From positions 1 to 35,531 of the forward strand of contig JAKUUI010000019.1 of NCBI GenBank assembly GCA_022448485.1: a DNA stretch of 35,531 nucleotides, given 5' to 3'. Position numbers and translations under genes: made by a program. The notes beneath the pieces are model-generated. The model made no database searches. It had not been told where the DNA came from and was given only the letters and a program-made list of their open reading frames with translations. How positions within the stretch are numbered: the first letter of the stretch is position 1; every line of letters starts with the position of its first letter. This document shows positions 19,037 to 27,620 of this stretch, piece after piece. Source of the stretch: SAR324 cluster bacterium (GTDB taxonomy: Bacteria > SAR324 > NAC60-12).

Positions 19037-19318
19037 TTGCCAAGATCCCTAAAGAAAGGACCTTTCGTAGATGCACATCTCGAAAAGAAAGTTGCTATAG
19101 CTAAAGCAAACAACGATCGACGTTTGATCAAAACATGGTCAAGACGCTCCGTGATTTTACCGGATTTTATTGGCATGAATATCGCCGTACACAACGGCAA
19201 CAAGTTTATCCCTGTTTTTATTACAGAAGACATGGTGGGATATAAATTAGGTGAATTTGCACCAACCCGAACATATCGGGGGCATGTAGGAAAAAGCGAT
19301 AAAAGGGTAAGGCGATAA
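19037..19318 (+). CDS. rpsS: 30S ribosomal protein S19
   Basis: S19 forms a head complex with S13. The 93-residue product starts with TTG at 19037, three bases after the rplB stop, and has [38 protein letters not shown] and the [13 protein letters not shown] motif. A TTG start is unusual for a ribosomal gene, but the conserved PRSLKKGPF immediately follows, so this is the natural start. The stop overlaps the rplV start by one base (TAATG). Confidence 0.96.
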   Translation: MPRSLKKGPFVDAHLEKKVAIAKANNDRRLIKTWSRRSVILPDFIGMNIAVHNGNKFIPVFITEDMVGYKLGEFAPTRTYRGHVGKSDKRVRR

Positions 19319-19650
19319 TGACTGCTCAAGCAACAGTAAGGAATGTAAGAGTGGCACCAAGAAAAGCTCGTTTAGTTGTCGATATGATCAGAGGGCAGAA
19401 TGTTGTCCGGGCCATGGCGAAATTGAGTGCGTTGCGAAACAGAGCTGCTGAGCCGATAATGAAAGTCTTGCAGTCTGCTCTAGCAAACGCAGACCAGCAC
19501 CATCCAGAAGCTGATGTGGATAACTTTCGCGTGATTACTGCCTACGTTGATGAGGCAAGGGTGCTCAAACGATTCCGCCCTAGAGCAATGGGTCGCGCAT
19601 CTGGAATTAAAAAACGTTCCAGCCATATCACGCTGGAAGTTGGAGAATAA
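19318..19650 (+). CDS. rplV: 50S ribosomal protein L22
   Basis: L22 has a beta-hairpin that reaches into the exit tunnel. The 110-residue sequence shows the family signatures [17 protein letters not shown] at the start, the central [10 protein letters not shown] stretch and the hairpin [26 protein letters not shown], with a normal length. It is translationally coupled to rpsS by a TAATG overlap. The gap to rpsC is 61 bases and contains no obvious hairpin. Confidence 0.96.
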   Translation: MTAQATVRNVRVAPRKARLVVDMIRGQNVVRAMAKLSALRNRAAEPIMKVLQSALANADQHHPEADVDNFRVITAYVDEARVLKRFRPRAMGRASGIKKRSSHITLEVGE

Positions 19651-19711
19651 AGTTATATATATTTTATTCCCTGTCCTGATTAAAGGGAATTCATGTTTTT
19701 CAAGGTAAACT

Positions 19712-20365
19712 GTGGGTCAAAAAGTTAATCCGATAGGTCTAAGGCTTGGCATTTCCAGAACATGGAACTCAAAGTGGTTTGCAGAAAAAGATTATGCAAG
19801 TCAGCTGAAACAGGATTTGGATATTCAAAAGTTTGTGAAAGCTCGCCTGAAGCATGCAGCAATTTCAAAAATCGAAGTCGAACGCACAGCAAAAAAAACC
19901 AAGGTAAATATTTTCTCAGCACGTCCGGGAATCATCATTGGCCGAAAAGGTGATGAGGTTGAGCGCTTAAAAAACGAGCTCAGCAAGCGTAATCCTCATG
20001 AGGTTGTTGTCAATATTAAGGAAATCAAACGTCCGGAAATTGATGCAACGTTGATTGCAGAAAATATCGCAAGCCAGCTGGAACGGCGGATCGCCTACAG
20101 AAGAGCAGTCAAACGATCCATACAGGCAGCGATGAGGATGAATATTGCCGGCTGCAAAGTTATGGTTGGTGGGCGTTTGAACGGAGCAGAGATTGCCAGA
20201 ACAGAATGGGTGCGTGAGGGGCAAGTACGTTTGCACACTTTGCGTGTTGATATTGACTATGGTATTGCAGAAGCAAACACAACTTATGGCATTATAGGTG
20301 TCAAAGTCTGGGTGTATCGTGGAGAAGATTACGGAAAATCACGTGGAAGACGATCATATAGTTAA
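19712..20365 (+). CDS. rpsC: 30S ribosomal protein S3
   Basis: S3 forms part of the mRNA entry site with S4 and S5. The 217-residue protein starts with GTG at 19712, read directly into GQKVNPIGLRLGI. It has the KH domain with the GxxG loop (ARPGIIIGRKGDEVE) and the C-terminal motif MVGGRLNGAEIARTEW and GIIGVKVWVYRGE. Length is typical. A weak AAGG ribosome-binding site lies ahead. Confidence 0.97.
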   Translation: MGQKVNPIGLRLGISRTWNSKWFAEKDYASQLKQDLDIQKFVKARLKHAAISKIEVERTAKKTKVNIFSARPGIIIGRKGDEVERLKNELSKRNPHEVVVNIKEIKRPEIDATLIAENIASQLERRIAYRRAVKRSIQAAMRMNIAGCKVMVGGRLNGAEIARTEWVREGQVRLHTLRVDIDYGIAEANTTYGIIGVKVWVYRGEDYGKSRGRRSYS

Positions 20366-20377
20366 GGAGTTTTTGCT

Positions 20378-20794
20378 ATGTTAATGCCAAAAAAGACAAA
20401 ATTTCGCAAGCAGATGCGTGGTAGAATGCAGGGAGACGCACATACTGGGAACAATGTTAGCTTTGGTTCCTTTGGACTACAGGCAACCAGCCGAGGTTAC
20501 GTAACAACACGACAGATTGAGGCAGCCCGCAGGGTAGTCACGCGTACGTTAAAACGTGGTGGAAAAATTTGGATTCGGGTCTTCCCCGATAAGCCGATCA
20601 CTAAACGGCCCGCTGAAACACGCATGGGAAAAGGCAAGGGTGCAGTTGACACGTGGGTAGCTTCTGTGCATCCGGGACGTATCCTCTATGAAATTGACGG
20701 AGTTCCGGAAGAAGTGGCAACTGAAGCCTTACGCCTAGCTGCTTATAAATTGTCAGTAAATACAAAAATTATCAAAAGAGCTGCTGTGATATGA
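20378..20794 (+). CDS. rplP: 50S ribosomal protein L16
   Basis: L16 helps position tRNA in the A site. The 138 residues begin [17 protein letters not shown] and include [47 protein letters not shown] (partly quoted) and the [13 protein letters not shown] segment, all diagnostic. AAGGAG lies at a good distance upstream of the ATG. The stop overlaps the rpmC start (ATGA). Confidence 0.97.
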   Translation: MLMPKKTKFRKQMRGRMQGDAHTGNNVSFGSFGLQATSRGYVTTRQIEAARRVVTRTLKRGGKIWIRVFPDKPITKRPAETRMGKGKGAVDTWVASVHPGRILYEIDGVPEEVATEALRLAAYKLSVNTKIIKRAAVI

Positions 20795-20985
20795 ATGCGT
20801 CTGAATTACGGGCACTTCCAGTTAATGAATTGGAAGCTAAAAAAACTGACCTTAAGGAAGAGTATCTGCGGCTGCGATGCGGCCACGTATCGCGGCAATT
20901 GGCTGATGTTAATTTGATCAAGAAAACACGACGAAGTATAGCTCGCTTGAATACAGTGTTGACTGAAAAACTGGCACAACAATAA
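20791..20985 (+). CDS. rpmC: 50S ribosomal protein L29
   Basis: L29 is a short two-helix protein at the tunnel exit next to L23. The 64 residues fit the family: [29 protein letters not shown], then a second helix with the [15 protein letters not shown] motif. Coupled to rplP by a 4-base overlap and followed by rpsQ after 16 bases. Confidence 0.94.
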   Translation: MNASELRALPVNELEAKKTDLKEEYLRLRCGHVSRQLADVNLIKKTRRSIARLNTVLTEKLAQQ

Positions 20986-21001
20986 AGGTTATTAGACTTA
21001 A

Positions 21002-21241
21002 ATGAGCACATTGAAGCTACAGAGTGGAATTGTTGTTAGTAACAAGATGGACAAATCCATTGTTGTAAAGATTGAAAGAAAAATAAAACACCCACTTTAC
21101 AAAAAGACTATCAAACGCTCAAAAAAGTATATTGCTCATGATGAACAGAATGAATGTCAAGTAGGCGATTTAGTTCAAATTGCTGAGTGTAGGCCATTGA
21201 GCCGGCGCAAGCATTACAGATTATTTAAACGTAAAAAATGA
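21002..21241 (+). CDS. rpsQ: 30S ribosomal protein S17
   Basis: S17 is an early 16S rRNA-binding OB-fold protein. The 79-residue product has the [14 protein letters not shown] stretch, [19 protein letters not shown] and the [20 protein letters not shown] end, which define the family. Its stop overlaps the rplN start (ATGA). The ribosome-binding site AAAGG lies rather far upstream. Confidence 0.96.
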   Translation: MSTLKLQSGIVVSNKMDKSIVVKIERKIKHPLYKKTIKRSKKYIAHDEQNECQVGDLVQIAECRPLSRRKHYRLFKRKK

Positions 21242-21606
21242 TACAAACCCAAAGCATCTTAGAAGTTGCAGATAACTCAGGAGCAAAAAGCCTGATGTGC
21301 ATCAAAGTCCTGGGGGGATCCAAGAGACGTTATGCTCGAGTAGGAGACATAATTGTTGCATCAATCAAAGACTGCCAACCTCATTCAAAAGTTAAATCTG
21401 GAAATGTGGTGAAAGCAGTTGTAGTCCGTACCAAAAAAGCGTTTCGTCGTCCAGATGGCAGTTATATTAAATTTGATAAAAATTCTGCTGTTGTAATTGA
21501 CGGAAAACGAGAACCAGTAGGAACCCGTATTTTCGGCCCTGTAGCCAGGGAACTGCGTGCAGGAAAATTCATGCGAATTCTGTCACTTGCCCCTGAAGTA
21601 TTGTAG
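21238..21606 (+). CDS. rplN: 50S ribosomal protein L14
   Basis: L14 sits at the 50S interface. The 122 residues start [21 protein letters not shown] and contain [27 protein letters not shown] and the [11 protein letters not shown] end, as expected for the family and its usual length. It overlaps rpsQ by four bases, so the S10 and spc groups are fused with no gap in this genome. Confidence 0.97.
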   Translation: MIQTQSILEVADNSGAKSLMCIKVLGGSKRRYARVGDIIVASIKDCQPHSKVKSGNVVKAVVVRTKKAFRRPDGSYIKFDKNSAVVIDGKREPVGTRIFGPVARELRAGKFMRILSLAPEVL

Positions 21607-21617
21607 AAGTCTGATTT

Positions 21618-21959
21618 ATGAAAGCTAACCAACGCAAAAAAAGAAGGCCCACAATTCATCGTGAAGACACCGTGATAGTTATTTCCGGAAAAGATAAAGG
21701 CCGCACCGGACGTGTAATTACTGTAGATTGGAAGCGGGAGCGCTTGCTGATTGAGGGTGTAAATATGGTCACACGCCACACAAAACCCAATGCAACAAAT
21801 CAGCAGGGTGGTCTGATCCAAATTGAATCACCTGTTCATTATTCAAACGTTCAACTCTACAATCCAACTTTAGCAAGAGGCGTGCGAGTAAAAATACAGA
21901 CTAGCAATGCTGGAGTGAAAAACAGAGTCTGTGTAAAATCTGGAGAAGTATTAGGATAA
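21618..21959 (+). CDS. rplX: 50S ribosomal protein L24
   Basis: L24 initiates 50S assembly and carries a KOW motif. The 113-residue product has [20 protein letters not shown] (the KOW region), the [17 protein letters not shown] loop and the C-terminal part ending in KSGEVLG. The start ATG at 21618 follows rplN by 11 bases. Its stop overlaps the rplE start by one base (TAATG). Confidence 0.95.
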   Translation: MKANQRKKRRPTIHREDTVIVISGKDKGRTGRVITVDWKRERLLIEGVNMVTRHTKPNATNQQGGLIQIESPVHYSNVQLYNPTLARGVRVKIQTSNAGVKNRVCVKSGEVLG

Positions 21960-22504
21960 TGTCTGAGAGCCATTTGTTGCAGACCTACAATTCAAAGGTT
22001 GTGCCGCTTCTACAAGAGAAGTTTAAGTACAAGAACAAACATCAAATTCCAGTTATCAAGAAAGTTACCTTGAATATAGGTCTTGGTGAAGCTGTTCAGA
22101 ACCCTAAAGCAGTCGAAGCAGCCAGCCAGCAGCTGGCCTTAATTTCAGGACAAAAGCCTGTAGTCACCCGTGCAAAACGCTCAATTGCAGGATTCAAGCT
22201 GCGTGAAGGGATGCCTATCGGCTGCGTGGTGACTTTGCGTAATGAACAAATGTGGACTTTCCTGGATAAATTGCTTCACGTTGCAATGCCGCGTATTCGT
22301 GACTTTCGGGGAATTTCGCCAAAAGCTTTCGATGGATCAGGAAATTATACCATGGGAATTAAAGAGCAGTTGATTTTTCCTGAAATTGAAATTGATGATG
22401 TTGATAATATCCGCGGTATGAATATTTCTATAGAAACTAGTGCTCCTACAGACAAAGAGAGTCTCACAATGATGCAGGACTTGGGATTCCCTTTTAGAAA
22501 ATAG
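21959..22504 (+). CDS. rplE: 50S ribosomal protein L5
   Basis: L5 binds 5S rRNA and contacts P-site tRNA. The 181-residue protein carries [14 protein letters not shown], the [24 protein letters not shown] stretch (abridged here), [10 protein letters not shown] and the [15 protein letters not shown] segment, all standard for bacterial L5, at the usual length of about 180. It is followed by rpsN after 5 bases. Confidence 0.97.
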   Translation: MSESHLLQTYNSKVVPLLQEKFKYKNKHQIPVIKKVTLNIGLGEAVQNPKAVEAASQQLALISGQKPVVTRAKRSIAGFKLREGMPIGCVVTLRNEQMWTFLDKLLHVAMPRIRDFRGISPKAFDGSGNYTMGIKEQLIFPEIEIDDVDNIRGMNISIETSAPTDKESLTMMQDLGFPFRK

Positions 22505-22509
22505 GTCAG

Positions 22510-22695
22510 ATGGCAAAAAAATCAATGATCGCCAAAAGTGAGCGTACTCAAAAGTATAGAGTCCGCGGATACAGTAGATGTGCATATTGCGGACGTCCCC
22601 GTGGATATTTGAGAAAGTTCGGTATGTGCAGGATTTGTTTTCGAAAAAATGCCAATGCTGGACTCCTGCCGGGAGTAACAAAGGCGAGCTGGTAA
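22510..22695 (+). CDS. rpsN: 30S ribosomal protein S14, zinc-binding type
   Basis: The 61-residue sequence is the short, zinc-binding (type Z) form of S14. Two CxxC pairs are visible, CAYC and CRIC (C24, C27, C40, C43), and the family end LPGVTKASW. The longer zinc-free form is not in the window. A modest ribosome-binding site (AGGTCAG) overlaps the end of rplE. The rpmJ product in this block is also of the zinc-binding type, so ribosomal zinc ligands are kept here. Confidence 0.97.
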   Translation: MAKKSMIAKSERTQKYRVRGYSRCAYCGRPRGYLRKFGMCRICFRKNANAGLLPGVTKASW

Positions 22696-22727
22696 TATAC
22701 TATAAGATTCTGATAATAAATTGTGTA

Positions 22728-23123
22728 ATGTCAATGAGTGACCCAATTGCGGATTTATTAACACGTATCCGCAATGCGAACATGAGGAATAAAAAAAGTC
22801 TGGAGATATTGTCATCCAAGATGAAACTAAACATAGTTAAGGTTCTGAAAGATGAAGGTTTCATTGTAAACTGGGAACTGGACGAAAAAGGAAAATTCCC
22901 AGAGCTCCGGATTTGGCTGAAGTACGTGGATAATGTACCTGTTATACGCAAAATTACAAGGATCAGTAAGCCCGGGTTACGTCTCTACAGCAAAGGCAAG
23001 GATTGTAAACCAGTACTGAATGGACAAGGTATTTCGATAATTTCTACCTCAAAAGGGATAATGAGTGATCGACAATGTCGGGCCGATAATATTGGCGGTG
23101 AAGTGCTTTGCACCGTCTGTTAG
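22728..23123 (+). CDS. rpsH: 30S ribosomal protein S8
   Basis: S8 organises the central domain of 16S rRNA. The natural start is the ATG at 22728 (MSMSDPIADLL, 131 residues); a second in-frame ATG at 22734 is equally possible. The reading frame stays open upstream to 22578, but that part overlaps rpsN and has no similarity to S8. Conserved are DPIADLLTRIRNA, the central ITRISKPGLRLYS and the C-terminal GISIISTSKGIMSDR plus GGEVLC. Follows rpsN by 32 bases. Confidence 0.95.
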   Translation: MSMSDPIADLLTRIRNANMRNKKSLEILSSKMKLNIVKVLKDEGFIVNWELDEKGKFPELRIWLKYVDNVPVIRKITRISKPGLRLYSKGKDCKPVLNGQGISIISTSKGIMSDRQCRADNIGGEVLCTVC

Positions 23124-23146
23124 ACTGTATTAAAACAGGATAGACA

Positions 23147-23686
23147 ATGTCAAGAATTGGTAAAAGACCCATCAAAATAACTCAAGGAGTTGAAGTAAAC
23201 TTTAAGGAGCGTCTGCTATCTGTGAAGGGTCCAAAGGGAGAGTTGGAACTTAAGGCCCATCCGGCGATTGAGTTATCAATTGGTGCTGAAAATATTTCAG
23301 TAAATCCTTCCGATCAGAATGCTCCAATGACGCCTATGCTTGGGACAACCAGGGCATTGATTAGTAATATGATTCATGGAGTTACAGAAGGCTTTCAAAA
23401 ACAGCTAAACCTAGTAGGAGTTGGTTATAGAGCAACTGTTAGTCAGAAAAAATTGGAGTTAAGCTTAGGTTTTTCGCATCCAATAAAATACATGCTTCCG
23501 GAAGGAATAAAAGCAACTGTCAGTGCCAACACTAAGCTACTTCTTGAAAGTTCCGATAAACAGCTTTTGGGCCAAGTATCTGCAGAGATTCAAAAATTTA
23601 GACCACCAGAGCCATACAAAGGTAAAGGGATATTATTTGAAGGTGAACAGCTAAAACGTAAAGCCGGAAAAAGCGGTAAAACTTAA
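23147..23686 (+). CDS. rplF: 50S ribosomal protein L6
   Basis: L6 lies near the factor-binding stalk base. The 179 residues include SRIGKRPI, VKGPKGELEL, the NMIHGVTEGFQKQLNLVGVGYRA segment (partial quote), LGFSHPIKYMLP and RPPEPYKGKGILFEGE, all family-typical. Start ATG at 23147, ahead of which AGGATAG can serve as a ribosome-binding site. Confidence 0.97.
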   Translation: MSRIGKRPIKITQGVEVNFKERLLSVKGPKGELELKAHPAIELSIGAENISVNPSDQNAPMTPMLGTTRALISNMIHGVTEGFQKQLNLVGVGYRATVSQKKLELSLGFSHPIKYMLPEGIKATVSANTKLLLESSDKQLLGQVSAEIQKFRPPEPYKGKGILFEGEQLKRKAGKSGKT

Positions 23687-23706
23687 TACACAAGTAACAG
23701 TTTAAA

Positions 23707-24075
23707 ATGTATAATGCAGAAGACCGTCTGAAAGGGAGAAAGACCAGACACAGGCGTATAAGAAAAAAAATATCTGGGACTAGTTTACGCCCCCGATTAG
23801 CGGTATTCAGATCTGCACGACATATTTATGCTCAGGCAATTGACGATAGCGCAGGAAGCACTCTTGCAGCTTCTTCAACTTTAACAATCCAAAAGTCCTT
23901 GAAAAAAACCTACACTGGAAACAAAGAGGCTGCAAAAGCTGTCGGTGCAGACGTGGCAAAAAAACTTATAGAAAAATCTATCTCCACCGTTGTCTTTGAC
24001 CGAGGTGGTTTTGTTTATCATGGACGTGTACAGGCCTTAGCTGATGGAGCTAGGGAGGCTGGATTAAATTTCTGA
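23707..24075 (+). CDS. rplR: 50S ribosomal protein L18
   Basis: L18 binds 5S rRNA together with L5. The 122-residue protein has the arginine-rich N-terminus followed by [27 protein letters not shown] and the C-terminal [27 protein letters not shown] stretch (abridged), which is diagnostic. It follows rplF by 20 bases; rpsE follows after 33 bases. Confidence 0.97.
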   Translation: MYNAEDRLKGRKTRHRRIRKKISGTSLRPRLAVFRSARHIYAQAIDDSAGSTLAASSTLTIQKSLKKTYTGNKEAAKAVGADVAKKLIEKSISTVVFDRGGFVYHGRVQALADGAREAGLNF

Positions 24076-24108
24076 CAACCGGCAAAGCCGTAAATATATG
24101 GAAAGATA

Positions 24109-24597
24109 GTGGCAGAAAAAAACGAGCTGATAGAAAAAATAATTCGTGTGAACCGCGTCGCCAAAGTGGTGAAGGGTGGCCGCAGATTCAGTTTTAGCGC
24201 CTTAATCGTTGTCGGTGACGGGCAGGGTCAGGTTGGACTGGGGCTCGGTAAAGCAAACGAAGTTGTTGAGGCAATCCGAAAAGCTGTTGAACAAGCTTCG
24301 GTTAACATGAAAAAAATAAATGTGGAAGGCACATCAATTCCACATACAGCAATTGGTCGATTTGGTTCCGGTAAGGTTTTAATGAAACCTGCGGAAAAAG
24401 GACATGGAATTATTGCTGCGGGTGCAGCTCGCGCAGTTATGGAAGCTGCAGGTATCATGGATATCAGCGTTAAGTGTCTTGGCTCCAGAAACCCAAACAA
24501 CCTGGTACGCTCTACCCTTGAAGGTTTATATAATCTAAGAAGTAACGAGTGGATTGCTCGAGCCAGAGGCAAAGACTTAGAATATTTAAGACAGTAA
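24109..24597 (+). CDS. rpsE: 30S ribosomal protein S5
   Basis: S5 sits at the mRNA entry channel and affects decoding accuracy. Start is GTG at 24109, read into [25 protein letters not shown] (abridged), then [49 protein letters not shown] and [10 protein letters not shown]. The 162-residue length is normal. rpmD starts two bases after its stop. Confidence 0.97.
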   Translation: MAEKNELIEKIIRVNRVAKVVKGGRRFSFSALIVVGDGQGQVGLGLGKANEVVEAIRKAVEQASVNMKKINVEGTSIPHTAIGRFGSGKVLMKPAEKGHGIIAAGAARAVMEAAGIMDISVKCLGSRNPNNLVRSTLEGLYNLRSNEWIARARGKDLEYLRQ

Positions 24598-24599
24598 AC

Positions 24600-24785
24600 A
24601 TGGCCAAAAAAATAAAAGTAACCCAGATTCGAAGTAAAATTGGTGCACGAGCAAATCAAAAAGCCTGTCTGAGTGGATTAGGACTACGAAAAATTAACAG
24701 TTTTTCAGTCTTAGAAAACACTCCGGCAGTCCGGGGCATGATCCGAAAGGTTAGTCATCTTGTCCGGATTGAGACTGCAATTTAA
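24600..24785 (+). CDS. rpmD: 50S ribosomal protein L30
   Basis: The 61-residue product begins MAKKIKVTQIRSKIGA and has the family segment LSGLGLRKINS followed by NTPAVRGMIRKVSHLVRIE. The frame remains open to 24549, inside rpsE, but the ATG at 24600 gives the normal L30 N-terminus and length. It lies between rpsE and rplO in the standard spc order. Confidence 0.94.
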   Translation: MAKKIKVTQIRSKIGARANQKACLSGLGLRKINSFSVLENTPAVRGMIRKVSHLVRIETAI

Positions 24786-24802
24786 AATAATAACGGTAAT
24801 AC

Positions 24803-25249
24803 ATGTATCTACACGACCTTGAATCAAGTAAAAACAACCGACGTAAACGTGTTGGACGTGGTCCCGGCAGCGGTAACGGAAAAAACTGCGGTCGCGGTCA
24901 AAATGGGGCAAAATCGCGTTCCGGCTATAAACGGAAACGGGGATTTGAAGGTGGACAAAATCCGATCAGCCGAAGATTGCCGAAGTTTGGATTTACTAGC
25001 CCCAACAAAGAGTTTTTTCAGTTGATTAATATACAAAATCTGGAAGATACTGCTACTGTTGAAACAGGAAGCAGCCTTGATAAAACAAAACTTAAGGCAC
25101 TAGGATTAATCAAAAAAGAAGACAAAGCAGTAAAGCTTTTAGGCAAGGGGAAACTGAGCAAGAAATTAAAAATAGAAGTGGACATGGCTAGCGCAAGTGC
25201 TGCAGAAGCAGTAAAAAAAGCTGGAGGTGAAGTGGTTACGACAGGCTAA
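24803..25249 (+). CDS. rplO: 50S ribosomal protein L15
   Basis: L15 is a late-assembly 50S protein with a long basic N-terminal arm. The 148 residues start MYLHDLESSKNNRRKRVGRG, then GSGNGKNCGRGQNGAKSRSG, FEGGQNPISRRLPKFGF, and a globular end with AEAVKKAGGEV. Follows rpmD by 17 bases and is followed by secY after 10. Confidence 0.96.
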   Translation: MYLHDLESSKNNRRKRVGRGPGSGNGKNCGRGQNGAKSRSGYKRKRGFEGGQNPISRRLPKFGFTSPNKEFFQLINIQNLEDTATVETGSSLDKTKLKALGLIKKEDKAVKLLGKGKLSKKLKIEVDMASASAAEAVKKAGGEVVTTG

Positions 25250-25259
25250 GGCATCTTTG

Positions 25260-26591
25260 ATGTTAAATATAATTCAGAACATTTTCCGGATTGAAGAGCT
25301 AAGGCAGCGTATTTTTTTCACTCTGGCAATGCTTCTTATTTTTCGCCTAGGTGCACATATCCCGACTCCCGGGATAGACGGAGCTGCTTTGACAGCGTTT
25401 TTTGAGGCGCAACAAGGTTCGATTTTGCGCTTCTTTGATATGTTTACAGGAGGGGCATTAGCACGACTGACAGTTTTTGCGCTGGGTGTGATGCCTTACA
25501 TTAGTGCTTCGATTATAATTCAACTAATGACTGCAGTATTTCCTTACCTGGAAAGATTGTCAAAGGAGGGGGATGCTGGTCGTAAAAAAATTACAAGTTA
25601 TACAAGGTATGGGACAATAGTTCTCAGTGTAATCCAGGGATTTGCAATTGCGGTAGGACTAGAAAGCATGGCAGCTCCAAGTGGGCAACCAATCGTAATT
25701 TCCACATTAAGCCCGTGGGCTTTCAGAGCACTGACTGTAATTACACTGACAGCAGGAACTGCTTTTCTAATGTGGGTTGGGGAGCAAATCAGTGAACGGG
25801 GAATTGGAAATGGAATCTCGTTATTGATATTTGCGGGAATTGTGGTTGGTATTCCAGGTGCGATCATTAATTCAATCCGTTTGGTTCAGGATAATGTTTT
25901 GTCACCCTTGGTACTTACGGTAGTCGGCTTATTGATGGTGGTAGTGGTTTTCCTGGTTATTTTTGCCGAAACTGCTTACAGAAAAATTCCGGTACAATAC
26001 GCAAAACGAATGCAGGGGAACCGTATGTTTGGCGGACAGTCTTCACACCTTCCTTTGAAAATAAACACAGCTGGAGTAATACCGCCGATTTTCGCATCTT
26101 CGATCCTTGCTTTTCCAGCAACAATCACAGGCTTCATCGCAGTCCCGTGGGTGCAAGCAGTTGGCAGCCAGTTGTTGCCTGGCAGGATGTTATATAATAT
26201 TATGTTTGCACTAATGATCTTTTTCTTTGCGTTCTTTTACACGGCAATTACATTTAACCCCGTTAAGATCGCAGAAGAGATGAAGAAACATGGTGGATAC
26301 ATTCCAGGAATACGGCCGGGCAAAAAAACAGCTGAATACGTTAACTTGGTGCTGACACGATTAACTTTCGGAGGAGCAGCCTATTTGGCGATTGTTTGTC
26401 TTTTCCCGTACATCCTTTTTGATCTTTTTGACATTCCTTTCTATTTTGGAGGGACTGCACTTTTAATTGTGGTTGGGGTTGGCCTTGACCTGGTTAATCA
26501 AATTGAAGCATTTCTGCTGAACCAAAATTATGACGGCTTCATGAAGAAAACTAAGCGCCGGCAATTAAAGTCTAGTGCATTACGGTTGTGA
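25260..26591 (+). CDS. secY: Protein translocase subunit SecY
   Basis: SecY forms the channel of the Sec translocon in the inner membrane. I take ATG 25260 (443 residues: MLNIIQNIFRIEELRQRIFF) as the start because it gives the usual N-terminus; an ATG at 25227 would overlap rplO. Ten hydrophobic segments can be made out. Recognisable are PGIDGAAL, LGVMPYISASIIIQL (TM2b), GEQISERGIGNGISLLIFAGI, the cytoplasmic loop with YAKRMQGNRMFGGQSSHLPLKINTAG (partial) and TFNPVKIAEEMKKHGG with PGIRPG. Unlike many genomes, adk, map and infA do not follow. Confidence 0.97.
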   Translation: MLNIIQNIFRIEELRQRIFFTLAMLLIFRLGAHIPTPGIDGAALTAFFEAQQGSILRFFDMFTGGALARLTVFALGVMPYISASIIIQLMTAVFPYLERLSKEGDAGRKKITSYTRYGTIVLSVIQGFAIAVGLESMAAPSGQPIVISTLSPWAFRALTVITLTAGTAFLMWVGEQISERGIGNGISLLIFAGIVVGIPGAIINSIRLVQDNVLSPLVLTVVGLLMVVVVFLVIFAETAYRKIPVQYAKRMQGNRMFGGQSSHLPLKINTAGVIPPIFASSILAFPATITGFIAVPWVQAVGSQLLPGRMLYNIMFALMIFFFAFFYTAITFNPVKIAEEMKKHGGYIPGIRPGKKTAEYVNLVLTRLTFGGAAYLAIVCLFPYILFDLFDIPFYFGGTALLIVVGVGLDLVNQIEAFLLNQNYDGFMKKTKRRQLKSSALRL

Positions 26592-26609
26592 TACGTTAGA
26601 AAAAATAAA

Positions 26610-26723
26610 ATGAAAGTACGTTCATCTGTAAGGAAAATCTGCGATAAGTGCAGAATCATTAAAAGAAAAGGAGTCTTGCGAGTAATTTGCGAGAACCCGA
26701 AACATAAACAGCGACAGGGATAA
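26610..26723 (+). CDS. rpmJ: 50S ribosomal protein L36
   Basis: A 37-codon gene between secY and rpsM. It reads [14 protein letters not shown], then [23 protein letters not shown], with the zinc ligands C11, C14, C27 and H32 of the zinc-binding L36. ATG at 26610 lies 18 bases after secY. The size and motif are diagnostic, and the position between secY and rpsM is the standard one once infA is absent. Confidence 0.96.
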   Translation: MKVRSSVRKICDKCRIIKRKGVLRVICENPKHKQRQG

Positions 26724-26734
26724 TAAGGATCTGG

Positions 26735-27103
26735 ATGGCAAGAATTTCCGGTATAGACCTACCAAATGCTAAAAGGGTTGAAATTGGGCTGACCTACATC
26801 TATGGTGTCGGCAGAAAAATTTCAAATGATATTCTAAGCAAAACGAAGATTGATAAAAATGTACGAGTACGTGATCTAAATGACGATCAGGTAAATAAGA
26901 TCCGCACAATTATCGAGAAAGAATATCAAGTTGAAGGCGATCTTCGGCGAGAAGTGAGTTTGAATATCAAGCGACTCATGGACTTAGGCAACTACCGTGG
27001 ACTACGGCATCGCAAGCATATGCCAGTCAGAGGGCAAAGGACAAAAACTAATGCAAGGACACGAAAAGGTCCTAGAAGATTAGCAGTCAGCAAGAAAAAT
27101 TAA
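26735..27103 (+). CDS. rpsM: 30S ribosomal protein S13
   Basis: S13 links the 30S head to the 50S and contacts P-site tRNA. The 122-residue product has [25 protein letters not shown] (abridged), the helix-two-turn-helix region and the diagnostic C-terminal [20 protein letters not shown] and RTRKGPRR. The start ATG 26735 has AAGGAT close ahead. Confidence 0.97.
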   Translation: MARISGIDLPNAKRVEIGLTYIYGVGRKISNDILSKTKIDKNVRVRDLNDDQVNKIRTIIEKEYQVEGDLRREVSLNIKRLMDLGNYRGLRHRKHMPVRGQRTKTNARTRKGPRRLAVSKKN

Positions 27104-27138
27104 TCCATCCTAATAAACACTGAATCGAGCAGTATCTG

Positions 27139-27522
27139 ATGGCACAGGCAAAAAAGAGAAAAGAAAAAAGAACTGTAGAACAGGGCCGCATCTATATCAA
27201 GGCCACCTTCAATAACACAATCGTGACGATTACTGATACTCAAGGCAATACAATTGCCTGGTCTAGTACCGGTGTACACGGCTTTAAAGGTTCTCGCAAA
27301 AGTACTCCATTTGCAGCAAGAGTAGCAGCAGACGATGCCTTGAAAAAGGCTGTAGACAGCGGCATGAAAAGTATTGATGTTTTTGTCAAAGGACCGGGGT
27401 CAGGACGAGAGTCTGCACTTCGTGCAATCTCAGCTATTGAAGAAATGCGTATCACGTCAATCAATGATATCACACCGGTACCTCATAACGGATGCCGCCC
27501 ACCAAAGCAACGGCGGATCTAA
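27139..27522 (+). CDS. rpsK: 30S ribosomal protein S11
   Basis: S11 sits on the 30S platform. The 127 residues show [40 protein letters not shown] (abridged), [16 protein letters not shown] and the C-terminal [18 protein letters not shown], which is nearly invariant. In many Proteobacteria rpsD (S4) follows; here rpoA comes next after 98 bases. Confidence 0.97.
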   Translation: MAQAKKRKEKRTVEQGRIYIKATFNNTIVTITDTQGNTIAWSSTGVHGFKGSRKSTPFAARVAADDALKKAVDSGMKSIDVFVKGPGSGRESALRAISAIEEMRITSINDITPVPHNGCRPPKQRRI

Positions 27523-27620
27523 TTACAAATGTCACCAATCGCAAAACTGTAAGGATGATAATTTCATTTTTGCAGTATTGTCTTTTTTGGTGAATATAAA
27601 CCAGAATACTTAAAACTGGG

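Noticed and set aside
22578-22727. Extended N-terminus of S8 inside rpsN
   Set aside because: The additional codons have no S8 similarity and overlap the S14 gene. The start at 22728 gives the normal protein.
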